Source of the DNA: Paragyromitra xinjiangensis | Taxonomy: Eukaryota > Ascomycota > Pezizomycetes > Pezizales > Discinaceae | Assembly: GCA_038503065.1 (NCBI GenBank) | Contig: JBCAMK010000022.1 | Location: 868,001 to 932,000 of the forward strand | Reading direction: 5' to 3' | DNA length: 64,000 nucleotides | Shown here: positions 1 to 11,831 of the stretch, piece after piece | Layout: the number at the start of each line of letters is the position of its first letter | How positions within the stretch are numbered: the first letter of the stretch is position 1 | Made by a program: the position numbers and the translations under genes | The notes under the pieces: model-generated | What the model was told of the DNA's origin: nothing | Databases searched by the model: none | What the model saw: only the letters and a program-made list of their open reading frames with translations

Positions 1-2
1 TG

Positions 3-1092
3 AATGAGGTCAACATTGCTTATGGAAATGGCACTCAGAGTAACAGAAATGTATGCTTATTCGAAGTCGTTTGGTGTGAGAAGTTGATCACTAACGGCTT
101 TTCAGACTCTGCAAGGGTATAGCAATAGCAATAACAATAACCAGGAACAATACCGCCATTCGAGGTCACCGTCATCCCAGGGCCAGCTTATGGCACCTAT
201 TTCCGCTTCCGTCGACAGCTACTCCTTCGAGAATGGACGGTACTGGTATGTGTTGAATGCGACTATGGAAGACGGGAGACATTGGAGTCTCTGCAGATTT
301 TATGAGGATTTCTACGATTTTCAGATTGCTCTGTTGGATGAATTTAAAGATGAGGCGGGACACACTGGGCAGCAACGGACCTTGCCCTATATGCCTGGCC
401 CGGTAACATATGTTACAGACACCATCTCGGCGGCGCGACGACAGAGCTTGGATGACTATATCAAGAAGCTTCTCAGCATGCCGGCCTACATTGCTAGGTC
501 TCGCCTAGTCAAGCAATTGTTTGCCCCTAGGCCTGGTGACGTGGATACAACTCAATATCGTGCATCTCAGCAATCATTCAATGACAACAGGCAGTCCACA
601 GGTTCTCAGCAGTCAAGTGATTCGTCCAGAGAGCCATCTCGACAGTCATCACAGGCAAACCTCAACGGAATTGGTGGAAATGGATATCCTGGACTTTCAG
701 CCCCTCCTCCACGCTCTTCGGTTGGGAGAATGAATGGTATTTCTCAAGCTCAGCAAGTCCACATTCGCAGTGCATCCGATCTCCAGCCTCCACGGATGCT
801 TCGGCAAGACAGCTCCATGAGTGCTCAGACGCAAGGATCAAACTCTTCGCAACCTGGAGCTTTCATGAAGATCAAGATTACATACCGAGACGATCTGATT
901 GCTATTCGTCTACCAAAGGATGTTACATTCGCACAGCTTCAAGATAAGCTCCAGGAACGTCTGGGGACACCACTATCGGAAATCCAGTACAAAGATGAAC
1001 CGACCGGGCAGTTCAGAAGTCTTCTCAGTGATCAGGACTTGAATGTGGCGCAGAGTCGAAACAACAAATTATGGCTGTATGCATTCAGTTAG
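3..1092 (+). CDS. BEM1: Bem1/Scd2-type polarity scaffold, 3' part (PX and PB1 domains)
   Basis: This is the C-terminal part of the scaffold that ties Cdc42, its exchange factor Cdc24 and PAK kinases together at sites of polarised growth. Coding segments are 3..50 and 106..1092, joined across a 55-nt intron (51..105; donor GTATGC, branch ACTAAC, acceptor TTTCAG). The gene runs off the left edge, so the N-terminal SH3 domains are outside the window. A PX domain follows the segment SPSSQGQLMAPISA and contains the family stretches EDFYDFQIALL and RTLPYMPGPVTYVTD. A Ser/Gln-rich linker comes next, then a C-terminal PB1 domain from MKIKITYRDDLIAIRL to the final LWLYAFS. PX binds phosphoinositides and PB1 binds the PB1 domain of Cdc24 in characterised relatives. 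A T-rich tract follows the stop. The identification is secure; only completeness is lacking. Confidence 0.93.
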
Positions 1093-4000
1093 ATGAATTG
1101 CGTTCAAAGCTCCTTTTATTTCGTTGCCGTCCTAAGTTGGAGTTATTTCATTCTTTCTCTTCGATGTAGTCTGTTATTTTATCCTTTCTTTCTTAACCTC
1201 ACATCTCCTTTTTTTGGTTTTTTGTGGGTTTTTATTTACTTATGTCTTATGGGAGGGGTTCTGAGCACTTACGTTACGAGAAAACGAATTGGGGGTTTCG
1301 GTTTCCTTTTTTATTTTCTTTTGGCTTATAACGTATGATATGGAAGATATGGGTTCCTGTCTCTTTTGTGGTACGTTACGATTGTGTAAAGAATCTTTAG
1401 TGCGAGGGCGAATCTGGTTGGTGGGAACGGGGGTAAAAGAGGTTTCCAGATGTAAGTTTGTTCGAGCTATGTTTGTGAGCGATGTTGGTGTCTGTCGGTG
1501 TCTGGAGAAAACTGGCGACATAACGTGTGGGCCAGGGTTTCTGGTTTTGGGAGAGCATATCCGAGATGTATCACTGGTTTGTCACCTATTCTCTATGTTT
1601 TCTTACGTATCTCTTCACTTCGACCACTGTGGTTTAGCTTTTCCACATCTTTAGGGATGTGGTCGAGAAGGTATAGTGGGGTTTTGGAGTGGGCTGGTTT
1701 GTCCGACTTGACCTTTATTCTATTCTTGCTTTTATTCTATTTTACTTTCTTATATTCTTTGACTTCGTGTGCAGTTGGAGCATCATTTTGGTCCTTTTTT
1801 TTTTTGGCATCGAGGAGTTTTTTTTTTATCTTCAGGTTTGAGGCTGGCTGTTCTTGTATATCTTTTTCTTTGTGGTTCTATTTGATATCGAAATATTTTG
1901 ATTACTCGAAATAGAAATTGTACTTCTCCGTACAAGTTGTAGAAAAACGGTGTGTTTGTGCCATTTGCATAATGATAACTTTTGTTCACTGGCCTCACTA
2001 AGTGGATAATGGCATCTCTTCAATGATAAGGATAAAAGGAGTAAGTTGAGGGGCTGGGAGTAAGGGTATCTGTTGTGGTTGGTATAGCGAGGGTATTAGG
2101 CTTTGGTGTTTACCGCGGTAGACATAGCAAGGTTCTGTTTTCTTTAGGTGTAAGTTTGATGAACTCTCTGAAAACCCTGTTTCTATGATTCACCCAATTC
2201 TTAGTAGATCATTTTGCGTCTATGTTATAGTGTACTTTTCCTTCGCATATTCTATCTAGGGAAAGATAAAGAACGTGTTGTAACCTATTATGAAATAGCG
2301 ATGGGAGTGCTGAAGATGGCTCGTTGAAGATCAGATGATTCTCTCTTAGGAGCATTATGTGGCTAGCTCTTACAGCAGGAATTGTCATGGAGAATCTTAT
2401 CTGCGATCTTAATTTCATTGTCTATCAACAGCAATAAAATACTGGTTTTTCGGCTTCTAGTTGAACGCTTCGATCTTCTTTCTGGCGGTACTGCTATATC
2501 TTTGAACGTGCTCTCAAGCCCTTGGATTTTTCTTCCTATTGAACCGAAAAATCTTAGCGTAGGCTTTAGGAGAATTTCCCACCACTTCTGCATGCATTTC
2601 TAGTATTTCTTTTTCGTGGAATTCTACACATGAACAACTAGGTCCTAGGCGATTGGCTTGAGTGATGGGTGGACTGGGATCTTAGGTTGATAGGACTGTA
2701 GCTGTCCCGCTGCCGTGAATTTGGGCAATCCAGCGTTTGGAGTACGCGTTTGACAATACATATAGTTTCATACATGGAAATTTGAGGTAGTCGATAGTTT
2801 TAGGTAGGGTGGGTGGTGTATGAGGTTAGCTTTAGTGAAAGCGAAATTGGCAGGGAGGGCAATGGCTACACTCTGGGTTCTTGAGTGGGAGGTACAGAGG
2901 CTAGTTATGGTTTGGGATTTGGAGGGTTGTTTATTGGTGGGGTTGTTACTGAGGTTAGAGTGGCTATGGGGTTGGGTGTGCAGCCGATTGTGATGCTGTG
3001 AGAATTCTGGGACCTATCTCGATTTGTGGTAGTGTGGGATTGGTTTCAGTGCCTAATTTGAGATGGGGAAAGGTGTGGTTTAACGGCGTCTTGAAAAAGG
3101 ACGGAATTTGGTGGTGTGTTTGAGGTAAGATCAACTATTATCGCTTACTTCGTTATGATGCGAATCACGCAACTGACGTTACTTAGTCTCGCCCCAAGTT
3201 TTGTCCTAAAATAAATGATAGGGAAACCAGGCTTGTCTATTATGTTGGGATATTTTTAGAGATTTATGTGGAATTGATTGAGATCCGCCCGAATAGTTGA
3301 GTAATATCCAAGACCGGGTAACGATGAATTCTCAAGAAACACTAGCCCTGCTTTCAAGGTTGGAAGAAATCGATTACGTCTAGCTCTACAACCGTCTAAT
3401 CCTATAGTCCTAAGAGATTACGAGAGTAGCGGCATGTATAAAGAACCCTTTAAAACACTTGGGAAAAAGCTAGCTGTGGAAGCACTAGGATCTGGATCAC
3501 GAAGGATCACTCACGCCTCCGAAAACGCCGTTTGAAGCCAGGGACTTGATTAGATCTTTGATATACTCCTCCAAAAATACCCAATCTCTTCATGTATCTT
3601 TCTTTGGCTCATGAGCAGCGAGGGGCCTGACTCACCGATTCTCAATTTCCGGTAAGTTGATAGCGGTTTAAACTCGCCAACTAAGGTGATGCCACACTCT
3701 GGGGGTAGTTCCATACAGTACGTATCGTAAAAAGACCTGGGAATTTTGGTGATCTGCTAGACGAGCTGTGGCTACCATAACTGGTTTGGTGGTCAGATGT
3801 TTGGATCCATTGGTCTGTATGTGTTCCCGTTAGTCTCGTAGTCATATCATTTACTCTCGATGAATTTGCCAGCAACACCATGTCCGTTGGCAAGCATAGA
3901 GCCTTCCTCTATCGTCGGTGGGAATATGGGTGGAAAAAGCCCGAGCCGCTTAATCATATTTCACACGTCGAGGTGGAATGTAAGTTAGTCGATTAACCTA

Positions 4001-5455
4001 GTCACTTATCTGGGCTCTCGTACTTGACTTAGTAGAATGAACCTATTGGCTTAGTTGGTCTGGAGTATTCAGATAGCCGATTGGTAGGAGCTAGATCGGT
4101 TCTAGAAGGGAATTGGAAAGATCTGTCGTTACTGCTCATTAAAATGTCGGCACGGGATAGGTATACTGGCGCGGATTGGACGAGGAGAATATCATTGGGG
4201 TTTATGATGTGGTATAGCGAGCTGAGTCACTTTTCCTTAAGCAATTAACATGAACGCACGAGTATGGCGATGGATCGTGTTCGTACTTCAGCTAATAGAA
4301 ATTGATGAATGGCATCGATAACAAATTTATTTTCATTGAGTCATCTAGTAACATTGCAACCGTAAATAGGAAAAAACTCCATCCCAATCGAAACCCCATC
4401 ACCACGATAACCTCACACTCCACCCATTAGTAGTATCCTCGAACTTAAACTGCAAGGAGAGGGATCACATACCAGAAAAGAAAAAAAGGGTGGTAGGGTG
4501 TCTCCTCATCAGAGTAATCGGAATCGAATTGTACCCATCTCGCGAGAGAGGGCACGCCGCGTATTGCACTAAAGTGGCTTCACCCACTATCTTTGCATTG
4601 GCTCCCACAGGAAACTCGCAACAACTGCATCCCCGGAGGGATACAATTCCACGAGCCCCTTGTTTTCTGATGCCGCCGCAGGAATGAAGATCACCCCAGG
4701 CCCTCACGGGCCGCCGTACAGACAAGAATCCAGAGAAACTTGCTGCACGGTACATTTGTGAAAGAGATTACTCCGAATTTCTCATTTGCATTAGATGACG
4801 AGGATGATAGAAATAGGCTCCTTCCGAAAAAGTTACCAATTCCTATCGTCTCTGTCTGACAAAGACAGCAAGCAAAGCATTCCTCCGAGAAAGAAACAGT
4901 ACTTGCTGCTGGTCCGTTTGTGAGCAAAGAAACGCAGCCTTGACAAGGAGACACCCTACAGTGGAAGGAAGTTGGGTGTGGGGTTTGGTGGGGTTATATA
5001 CATAAGTGCGCCAAGACATTTTTGGCCGATGCTGAGTCACATTTGGTGAGTTATTACCCTGCTTTCTTCCGAAGTTTTGCGCTACGCTGCTTGTTTTCAT
5101 GTGTAGATGGATACATGTAATCACTCGGTATTTGTCTGTATATGTATTTGGATTGATTTCTGGTTATTTCCCTCAAAGACTTAATCGGCAAAGTAATGGG
5201 CATCGGGCAAGATACCGAGTGACAGTATATGACAAAAAATCGACTAGGGCTGCTATAAAATAGCTTCATAAAATCATCTCATCATTAAATTTAGCTAATC
5301 GTAGTCGATGGTTCCATCAAAAGTCTAACGCTAAAATTCCACAATCATTAACATTACTTCCATTTCAACGTCCTCAGAAACCACCCGCAGATTTCTATAG
5401 TCCTAATTCCTTCAGATCCTGATAATACCTAGAGGGTAAGAAATAACCCTATCCT
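1093..5455. other. Gene-free interval with T-rich tract
   Basis: About 4.4 kb separates the Bem1 stop from the 3' end of the next gene. The first 800 bp, the presumed Bem1 3' UTR and beyond, are strongly T-rich on the plus strand. All open frames here are short, compositionally biased and lack recognisable motifs or plausible splice joins. I see no tRNA or transposon ends. Non-coding RNA cannot be excluded. Confidence 0.5.
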
Positions 5456-6110
5456 CTACTTTTTAACTTTCCACCACTGCGTCTGAACCCTCACTACTCC
5501 CTCTTCCCTTTTCATACTCCCCACGAATAAGCTCCTAGTCCCAACTCCTTCATGATATCCCCCCTCACCACTCTCCTCCATCTCTTTCGCATCCTTGCTC
5601 GACTTAATCCCGCAGAGCTTCCGTAAATGTCTTTTTGCAGCAGCGTTCGCAGAAGATTTAGTGGTGTGAACGGAGATCACTTTATCATTACACTCAAAAA
5701 TGGAGGAGGATGAAGGTTCTGGGTCTGATTCGGTGCTTGATTGAGCGACGATGTAGACGACTTTAAGAGCTGAAGGCGTGTCGTTAGGAGATTCGGGGGA
5801 GTCAGGAGCGTAGTCGGAGCTGTGTGATATGGCTCTTTATCAGTCTTATTTGTAAGGTTGAAACCCACTCTGTAGGTGGCACAAACAACTCATCTTCGCC
5901 CCCGTCTTGTTCTTGCAAGTGTCTCAAATACTGATCGTCGTCATCGTCGTCATCATCGTCATCATCGTCATCGTCATCTAAAAATTGTGTCTTTTTTGTC
6001 TTTTGTGACGACCACGACGACGACGACGATGTCGGAGTTGTAATTCTGCTGGAAACCCGGACCAGGCGTTTGGTAGGAGTTACGGTAGAAAGACGGCGAC
6101 GTTTGAACAT
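5456..6110 (-). CDS. Unknown 201-residue protein with a 15-Asp run
   Basis: I do not recognise this gene. CDS is complement(join(5456..5819,5869..6110)): exon 1 ends in ACA-GA, a 49-nt intron (donor GTGGGT, branch CTGAT, acceptor CACAG) follows, and exon 2 continues in frame as DSDYAPDSPESPNDTP. The N-terminus is basic (MFKRRRLSTVTPTKRLVRV), which could be a nuclear-localisation or mitochondrial signal. A Ser-rich stretch and fifteen consecutive Asp (GAT/GAC repeat, 5934..5978) follow, then a folded-looking segment KVVYIVAQSSTESDPEP and a basic segment SANAAAKRHLRKLCGI, and the C-terminus QTQWWKVKK. The splice join restores an otherwise broken frame, which supports a real gene. It lies tail-on to Bem1 and head-to-tail with the Ecm11-like gene upstream. 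An acidic histone-binding or nuclear role is possible but unsupported. Confidence 0.55.
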
Positions 6111-6534
6111 TGTCTTGGTTTAACTTCTGCAGATGACTTAGAAGTGAGGCTGAAAAGTACCTGAAAAATCTAGGCGTAAGAATGTGTGTTTGCTGAATCG
6201 CGGGGTATCGCAAGAGTGGTCGCGAAGCGTTGGGGGTGACGCGATGGGAGGGTAACAATAATAGCCAGTAATGTGCTCTGGGCGCATCGTACCATTGGTA
6301 TCAAGTTTGTGTAACAAACGTAGGGATTAATTCATAGAACTGCATTTCAACATTAAAAAGCTGAAAGATGAACTTGGTTGTCCCGTGGTATCCGTTAAAA
6401 TCAAAGCAACTACCTTTAACCCACCCCAGTCCGCAAACGCCAATATCATCCCATATACGCAAAGAAAAAAATAAGGGAAAAGATCTCAGAGCAAACATAG
6501 TCCCGCAATATACTATCCCTCAATATTTCCCTTC

Positions 6535-8482
6535 CTACAACCATAATCCACCCTCCCTCAACATTTTCCCAATCCCTCCCTTCAAGAATTCCCTCTTCTC
6601 CTCAGTCCTCTTCAACTTCGCCACCCTCACCTCAGCCACTTTCTCTACCTCCTCTTTCATCGACTCCGTGACTCTTCGCCTCTTCGCTGTTACATCCGCA
6701 AGTTTTTCTTCTAACTCCCGTTTCTTACTGAGGATATACTCCCCTGCCAGAGCGTGTTGTTTGTCGTCGAGCTTATTGAAAAACTTCTCAGGCATGCGAG
6801 AGTCATGGGGATAGTAAGATTTCGCGAGCTCTTCTAGTTCGCTTGGGAGTTGAGAGGGAGGGATTGTAGTGTAATTTTTGGAATGGAGGGCTGAGAGAGC
6901 GGCGAGAAGCGAGGTATATGTGGGGAGTGCGGAGAGCTCGGAATCGGAGAGAAGAGGAGTTAAGTTGATGTTATTGCCAACCGGAGTTGGTCGGCGATAC
7001 TGGTAGTTGTTAGTTTCGAAAACTTATATCAAAAGCTGGAGGCAGCGACTTTTACCTCGTTATTGTTCTTTCCTGGAATAGTACTTGCTTCCTTACGAGG
7101 AGATGTGTGCCCTGGCCCCGGTCCAGCAGCCTGAACTGCAAGTTCAGCCATCGCTCTCGAGCCTAGCTCCGGGGTTTCCCCCGCAGAAATGTCACTCCGA
7201 GGCCTGGCGTTTCTCAGAGCAAACGGCAGAAGATTCTGTCTTTGGGTACGGTATTCTGATAATCCTAGGTTAGCTAGCTTTTCTAATTATTCAAGAGTAA
7301 CTAATTTTGACGGCTGGGGTAGGCAATACCAAGTCTTTGAGTACCATTGTCATAGACCTGATCCTGAGATTTTTCTTTCCCCTTGCCATTAGGGTGAGGG
7401 CGAGGCTCTTCTACAGGCTCTGGAGGAGCAAGGGTTTCGAGCGTATCTGTGCTTCCGTGGCCTAACCAGCCTCGGCTTGAGATGGTTGGGCTAACTTCAC
7501 TCCAAATCCCTGATTCATCTTTCTGGTCTTCGTAATCCGAGCCTCCATTACCGTCATTGTAGTTAGCATTGTAGTATTCCGATCCATCATCCCCTTGCTG
7601 CTGTATAGGCTCCTCATCGTCATAATCGGTTTCGTTTTGTGTCTTCGGGCCATAGCCGTCAGAATGCTCAGTTTCTCCTCTCCTCCCCTGCTCCTCGTCT
7701 TCATCTTGCCACCCAACAACTTCCAATCTAAGTTCTGTATTAGTGACTTTCTCTAGCCCCGATCTGCTCGCACTATCAGACCTCGCGTGGTACGCTTCCG
7801 GCTTAATCTCCATGATTTCACTGTCCTCAGTTTTCTCCCGGTTCATCTTGCCCCACGGTACGGGTGAATCTGTAATCACCTGTCCTGGTGCTGGTAATGG
7901 TAGTCTCATATTATCAAAAACCTTATTCGGGATTGTAACTGTAGTCTCGCTAAATGAGGGTGTATCTTCGTCTTCAAAAATGTCATCTTCATCTTCGTCG
8001 TCGAAAATTTGCTGGAAACCAGGTATCCTTAGCACCGAGCTCGCTGCGTTCTGCTGCGTTCCTGGACTTCCATCACTTTTTCCTGGTGTAAAATGGACCT
8101 CCCGTTGTCGTGGGGTGGAAGCACGGGAGTGGACAGACATGGTATCATCTTCCTCGTAGTCATCATCGTCGTCCTCTTGTTTTCCGAAGGGCTCATCACT
8201 ATATTGCTGCTGCTGCTGCTCGTGTTGAATGTCTACTTCTCCACCACTTTCTGGCTCATTGGAGGAGCGAGAATCACGTAACTCTCCTGATCGGGAAGCT
8301 AGGCCACCACGAGATCTGAACGGCGGCCGTCCCCCGCGACGAGAGCCGATGAAACCAGCGAGGCTGGGGCTGCTGCTTCGTCCACTAAGAGAGGAGGGCC
8401 GCAGAGAGAGCGCTTTGGACGCGTAGAAAGAACCGGTGGAGCTGGGGCGGCTCATTGTGAGTGAGGTTTTGGATGGTGGCAT
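6535..8482 (-). CDS. Ecm11-like protein, 614 residues
   Basis: CDS is complement(join(6535..6999,7056..7282,7330..8482)) with introns of 56 nt (7000..7055; branch ACTAAC, acceptor TACCAG) and 47 nt (7283..7329). All three segments join in frame. The N-terminal two thirds is disordered: Ser/Arg-rich start, Gln run, several Asp/Glu-rich blocks. The conserved part is the last ~125 residues. It begins near LSDSELSALPTYTSLLAAL, passes FFNKLDDKQHALAGEYIL, and ends in a basic coiled coil with KRRRVTESMKEEVEKVAEVR. This arrangement resembles the Ecm11 C-terminal domain, where an FF..L....A.....F motif precedes a Lys/Arg/Glu helix. Yeast Ecm11 works with Gmc2 in synaptonemal-complex assembly; in filamentous fungi the role is unproven. 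The assignment rests on pattern memory, so it is moderate. Another chromatin or coiled-coil protein is the alternative. Confidence 0.6.
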
Positions 8483-9039
8483 TGGAAGGTGAGGTTGACG
8501 CGAGTATTAAACTTAGGATGTAGGATAAAGAAAATGGCCCCACTTGGGCAGTATCGCGTGTATAATATAATTCTTAAGCGGAAAGAAGTCTGTCCTCATA
8601 AGGATTATTGTTGAAATCCTAACTAAAATTCCATAGACCCTTGATCAACCCAGACGCAACATGACGTCTAGTAACCCTAACCCCAAACCACTAACATCGA
8701 CCATCACGAAAAGTCACTCGAGCATCTACAACGAGACCTATTTTTCTTCCAGATGGTATCAAAGTCGACATATTTGCGAATCCCTTCCTGGATTTGATGG
8801 TGTGCCTTAATCTTAATAATCCTTGTTATTTCCCCACACCTCTTTGATTAAACCCTAGCCCTACCCACCCCCACCTTTAACCCCTCGTCCGCAAGACGAC
8901 AACTCAATGCCACATCCGTATTCGGAACTTGAACTTGAACTTGAACGAGATACTTTTTGGCAAGTATGGAGATTTATTTACTTGTCTTGAATTGCATGAC
9001 AATTTATTAATAGATATGTATAGTGATTGACTGCCCAAC
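8483..9039. promoter_or_regulatory. Divergent intergenic region
   Basis: This 557-bp interval must hold the promoters of both the Ecm11-like gene (leftward) and the FAH/hydrolase gene (rightward). It contains a short direct repeat of CTTGAA units near 8927..8945. I see no canonical TATA box or known fungal regulator site that I would defend. Confidence 0.4.
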
Positions 9040-11022
9040 ATGTGCGCTGCCTTGACAAACTTCGTATCTTATCTCCCATCGCCAACCTCCCAACCACGAG
9101 TTGGTCACCTCGATTTCTCGACCAATTGTATAACACCACTATCATTTCCATCCGGCACATATCTCACATCCCTCAGCCAAGTAATAAGTGCTGGTAAAGA
9201 CACCCATTTTATACCATCCTCCCGATTTGTAAGTCCAATACTTCTCTCCTCCGTGACGCTCCTTCCACCTCTCCCGGAGCGCGATGTCTTAGCGGTTGGC
9301 AAGAATTACTCGGAACACGCAAAAGAATTCAATTCTTCCGGATTTGATTCGAGTGACAAGGTTGATATCCCTACACACCCGGTGATATTCACGAAGCGCG
9401 CGAGCAGCATTATTGCCAGCGGAGAGAAGATATACCACCACCAAGGATGGACAGAAACGCTGGACTATGAGGGTGAAATTGGGGTTATTTTGGGGAAGGA
9501 AGGATTCAAGATAGAGGAGGATGATGCGTGGGATTATGTCTGGTAAAATTACCTCCCAGAGGATGTGGGGGAGGGGTGCGAATTAGTGTCTTCCGCAAGC
9601 TAGTTCGTGGATCACACTGATATGAATTAAGCTGGTTCTGATATCTCCGATGTCTACAGGGGGTTCACGATAATCAACGATATAACTGCTCGAGATCGTC
9701 AGAGAGATCACAAACAATTCTTCCTCGGAAAGTCCGCTGATACATTTTGTCCTATGGTCTGTCATCCACTCACTCGTGGCCTAGTCTAGAAACTAATACC
9801 TCCACAGGGCCCAGTTGCCGTTCCTCTAACTTCCCTCCCTGATCACAAGTCTCTCAGGTTGATAACTAGAGTCAATAACGAACTTCGGCAAGATTCCGAC
9901 CTCACGCAGCTAATCTTTTCCATCCCGACTCTTATCGCCACAATTTCTTCCGCGCTCACGATTCAACCGGGTGACGTTATAGCAACAGGGACACCTGCCG
10001 GCGTCGGAATTGGTCGCAAACCTCCCATATTCTTAAAACCAGGAGATACTATTTCTATTTCAGTCTCCGGGCTTGGGGTTCTTACCAACACCATAGCCTC
10101 TGCAAGTTCACCCCCCTCAAAGATTCGACATCTCCCTGCACCTAGCCTGGAGAAGAAAGGCCTTGTAAGACTAGCAACTAGTGGAAAACTTGTCCACATA
10201 GAGCGACAAGGTAATTTGGATTCACCCATTATAGTAATTTTCATCCATGGTCTAGGGGGGTCCACAAAACTGTATCACCCCGCTATCGATTATTTGAATA
10301 CTCTCTCGAAGAGCGGGGGGGAGGACTGGCTAGAAGATAAGCAACTACTTATGTACGACCTCGAAGGACACGGACTATCGCCGACTACGCCTGAGTCCGT
10401 TGTGTCCATGGCTAGTTATGTGACAGACTTGAGGGACTTGGTTTCAACATTGGGATTAGAAAGATCATTGATCACGCTCGTGGCGCACTCATTGGGCTGC
10501 GCGATTGCGATTAACTACTACGCCGAGTTCAAGGATAATCTCGTGTCTAAAGACAATAATTGGGGGCGCCATATAGAGGAGATGGTCTTGGTCTACCCAT
10601 TTCCAACCCCTCTCCCTACAGAAGCAGTAACAGAACTGCACAAACGCGCAGAAACAGTTCGCGCTCACGGTATTTTGTCTATCGTAGATTCCCTAGTAGT
10701 AAAATTAACAACTACCGATGCTAAACTGAGTGATCTCATGGCTATCGGATACGGACGGAATATTCTGGCGAATACTGACTCGGAGGGTTACGCAAAGGGC
10801 TGTACGGCCTGGGCCGCGGCGCAGGTCAATCCGGGGGTTGGGGCGGTTCATGGGGAAAAGAGTTCGGATGGTACTTATGTAGTGACTATTGGGAGGGGTA
10901 ATGATGCGATTGTGTCGCATGATGGGACACTGAAGACGAGGGATCGACTCGACCAGGGAGGGCATTGGTCGGTGCTGCGGAATCAAGGAGCGCTTCTGAA
11001 TTATATAAAATTTATTGTTTAA
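9040..11022 (+). CDS. Fusion of FAH-family hydrolase and alpha/beta hydrolase
   Basis: CDS is join(9040..9542,9660..9756,9808..11022), 604 residues, with introns of 117 and 51 nt. Residues ~82-300 are a fumarylacetoacetate-hydrolase domain: VGKNYSEHAKE, the metal-binding LDYEGEIG (Glu144, Glu146), GFTIINDITARD spanning the first splice, KSADTFCPMGPVAVP spanning the second, and GDVIATGTPAGVG. Residues ~315-604 are an alpha/beta hydrolase: oxyanion motif HGLGGS (347), nucleophile elbow AHSLGC with Ser428, and terminal GGHW with the likely catalytic His586. Both active sites look intact. FAH enzymes cleave or decarboxylate acylpyruvate-like or ring-cleavage products, and hydrolases resembling the second half include 3-oxoadipate enol-lactonases. 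A two-step enzyme of aromatic or keto-acid breakdown is therefore a fair inference; the substrate is not shown. No upstream in-frame Met competes strongly with this start. Confidence 0.85.
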
Positions 11023-11831
11023 GCTTGTAGACTGAAACTTCGACCAGCGGGTTAGAGAATTACGGACCGTTGCTTAATCCGGACCATTCCCCTGTAGAAT
11101 TTTAAGCTTAGAGTTAGATAGATGGTATGATGTGAAGGATTTTACATTGGAAGCATGGAATGGATGTCAGTACAATTCAAACACCTTGTTTTTATGATTT
11201 TCTCGAGGTTATGGGGAAGGGCGTTAATTACGTGCTTCAAGGCCTTATCGGAAAATTTGTAGGATAGGGGAGGGGGCTGTGTGGAACTGGAGGTTTGACA
11301 TAGGGGGCAAATTCTATAAAGTTACATATTTTAATCTGGCTTATTTTGAAGCCTCCATATTGTTCTCGACTTTGTTCTCGACTTTGTGGTTATGGTTGTT
11401 ATACAACTTCTATAAGTTTTCGGCAAAGTCTACCCCCAGGCTACATGCCTCGGTATCCATTACTGATAGGATTATCACCCTTAGGCAGGCTGCATAAAAT
11501 TATGTTATAGGATTTGCTAAACCCCTCTTGGACTCTAGTACACCTATCACCTTGCAGGGTTGAGGAGAGTACCTTATATATTTCGGGTTTCCAATCCTGG
11601 GTACCAAGATCTGCCAGATTGATCTCCATGCTTTATCTTATCAGATGGAGATCCCGACATGGGACGTGTTAGCCTTGGCGTCTGCTGAAGATCACGATTG
11701 ACTACAGCAACCTGTGCATACCGACAACGAACATCCCCATCACCGCTTCCCCCCGGTTCCCGCCCAGCTCCCTTGCGCCGTCCCCTACCACGTCTATTCT
11801 CTTCTCTAGTGTACCTCCGCAGCTCCTCACT
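11023..11831. other. Intergenic region upstream of Msp1
   Basis: About 800 bp between two plus-strand genes. It contains the FAH/hydrolase 3' end and the Msp1 promoter. A tandem TTGTTCTCGACT unit occurs twice near 11360..11383. No further gene or RNA is apparent. Confidence 0.4.

Noticed and set aside
1093..1914. Overlapping hydrophobic open frames after BEM1
   Set aside because: They arise from a T-rich tract that encodes Phe/Leu/Ser in any frame; looks like 3' UTR.
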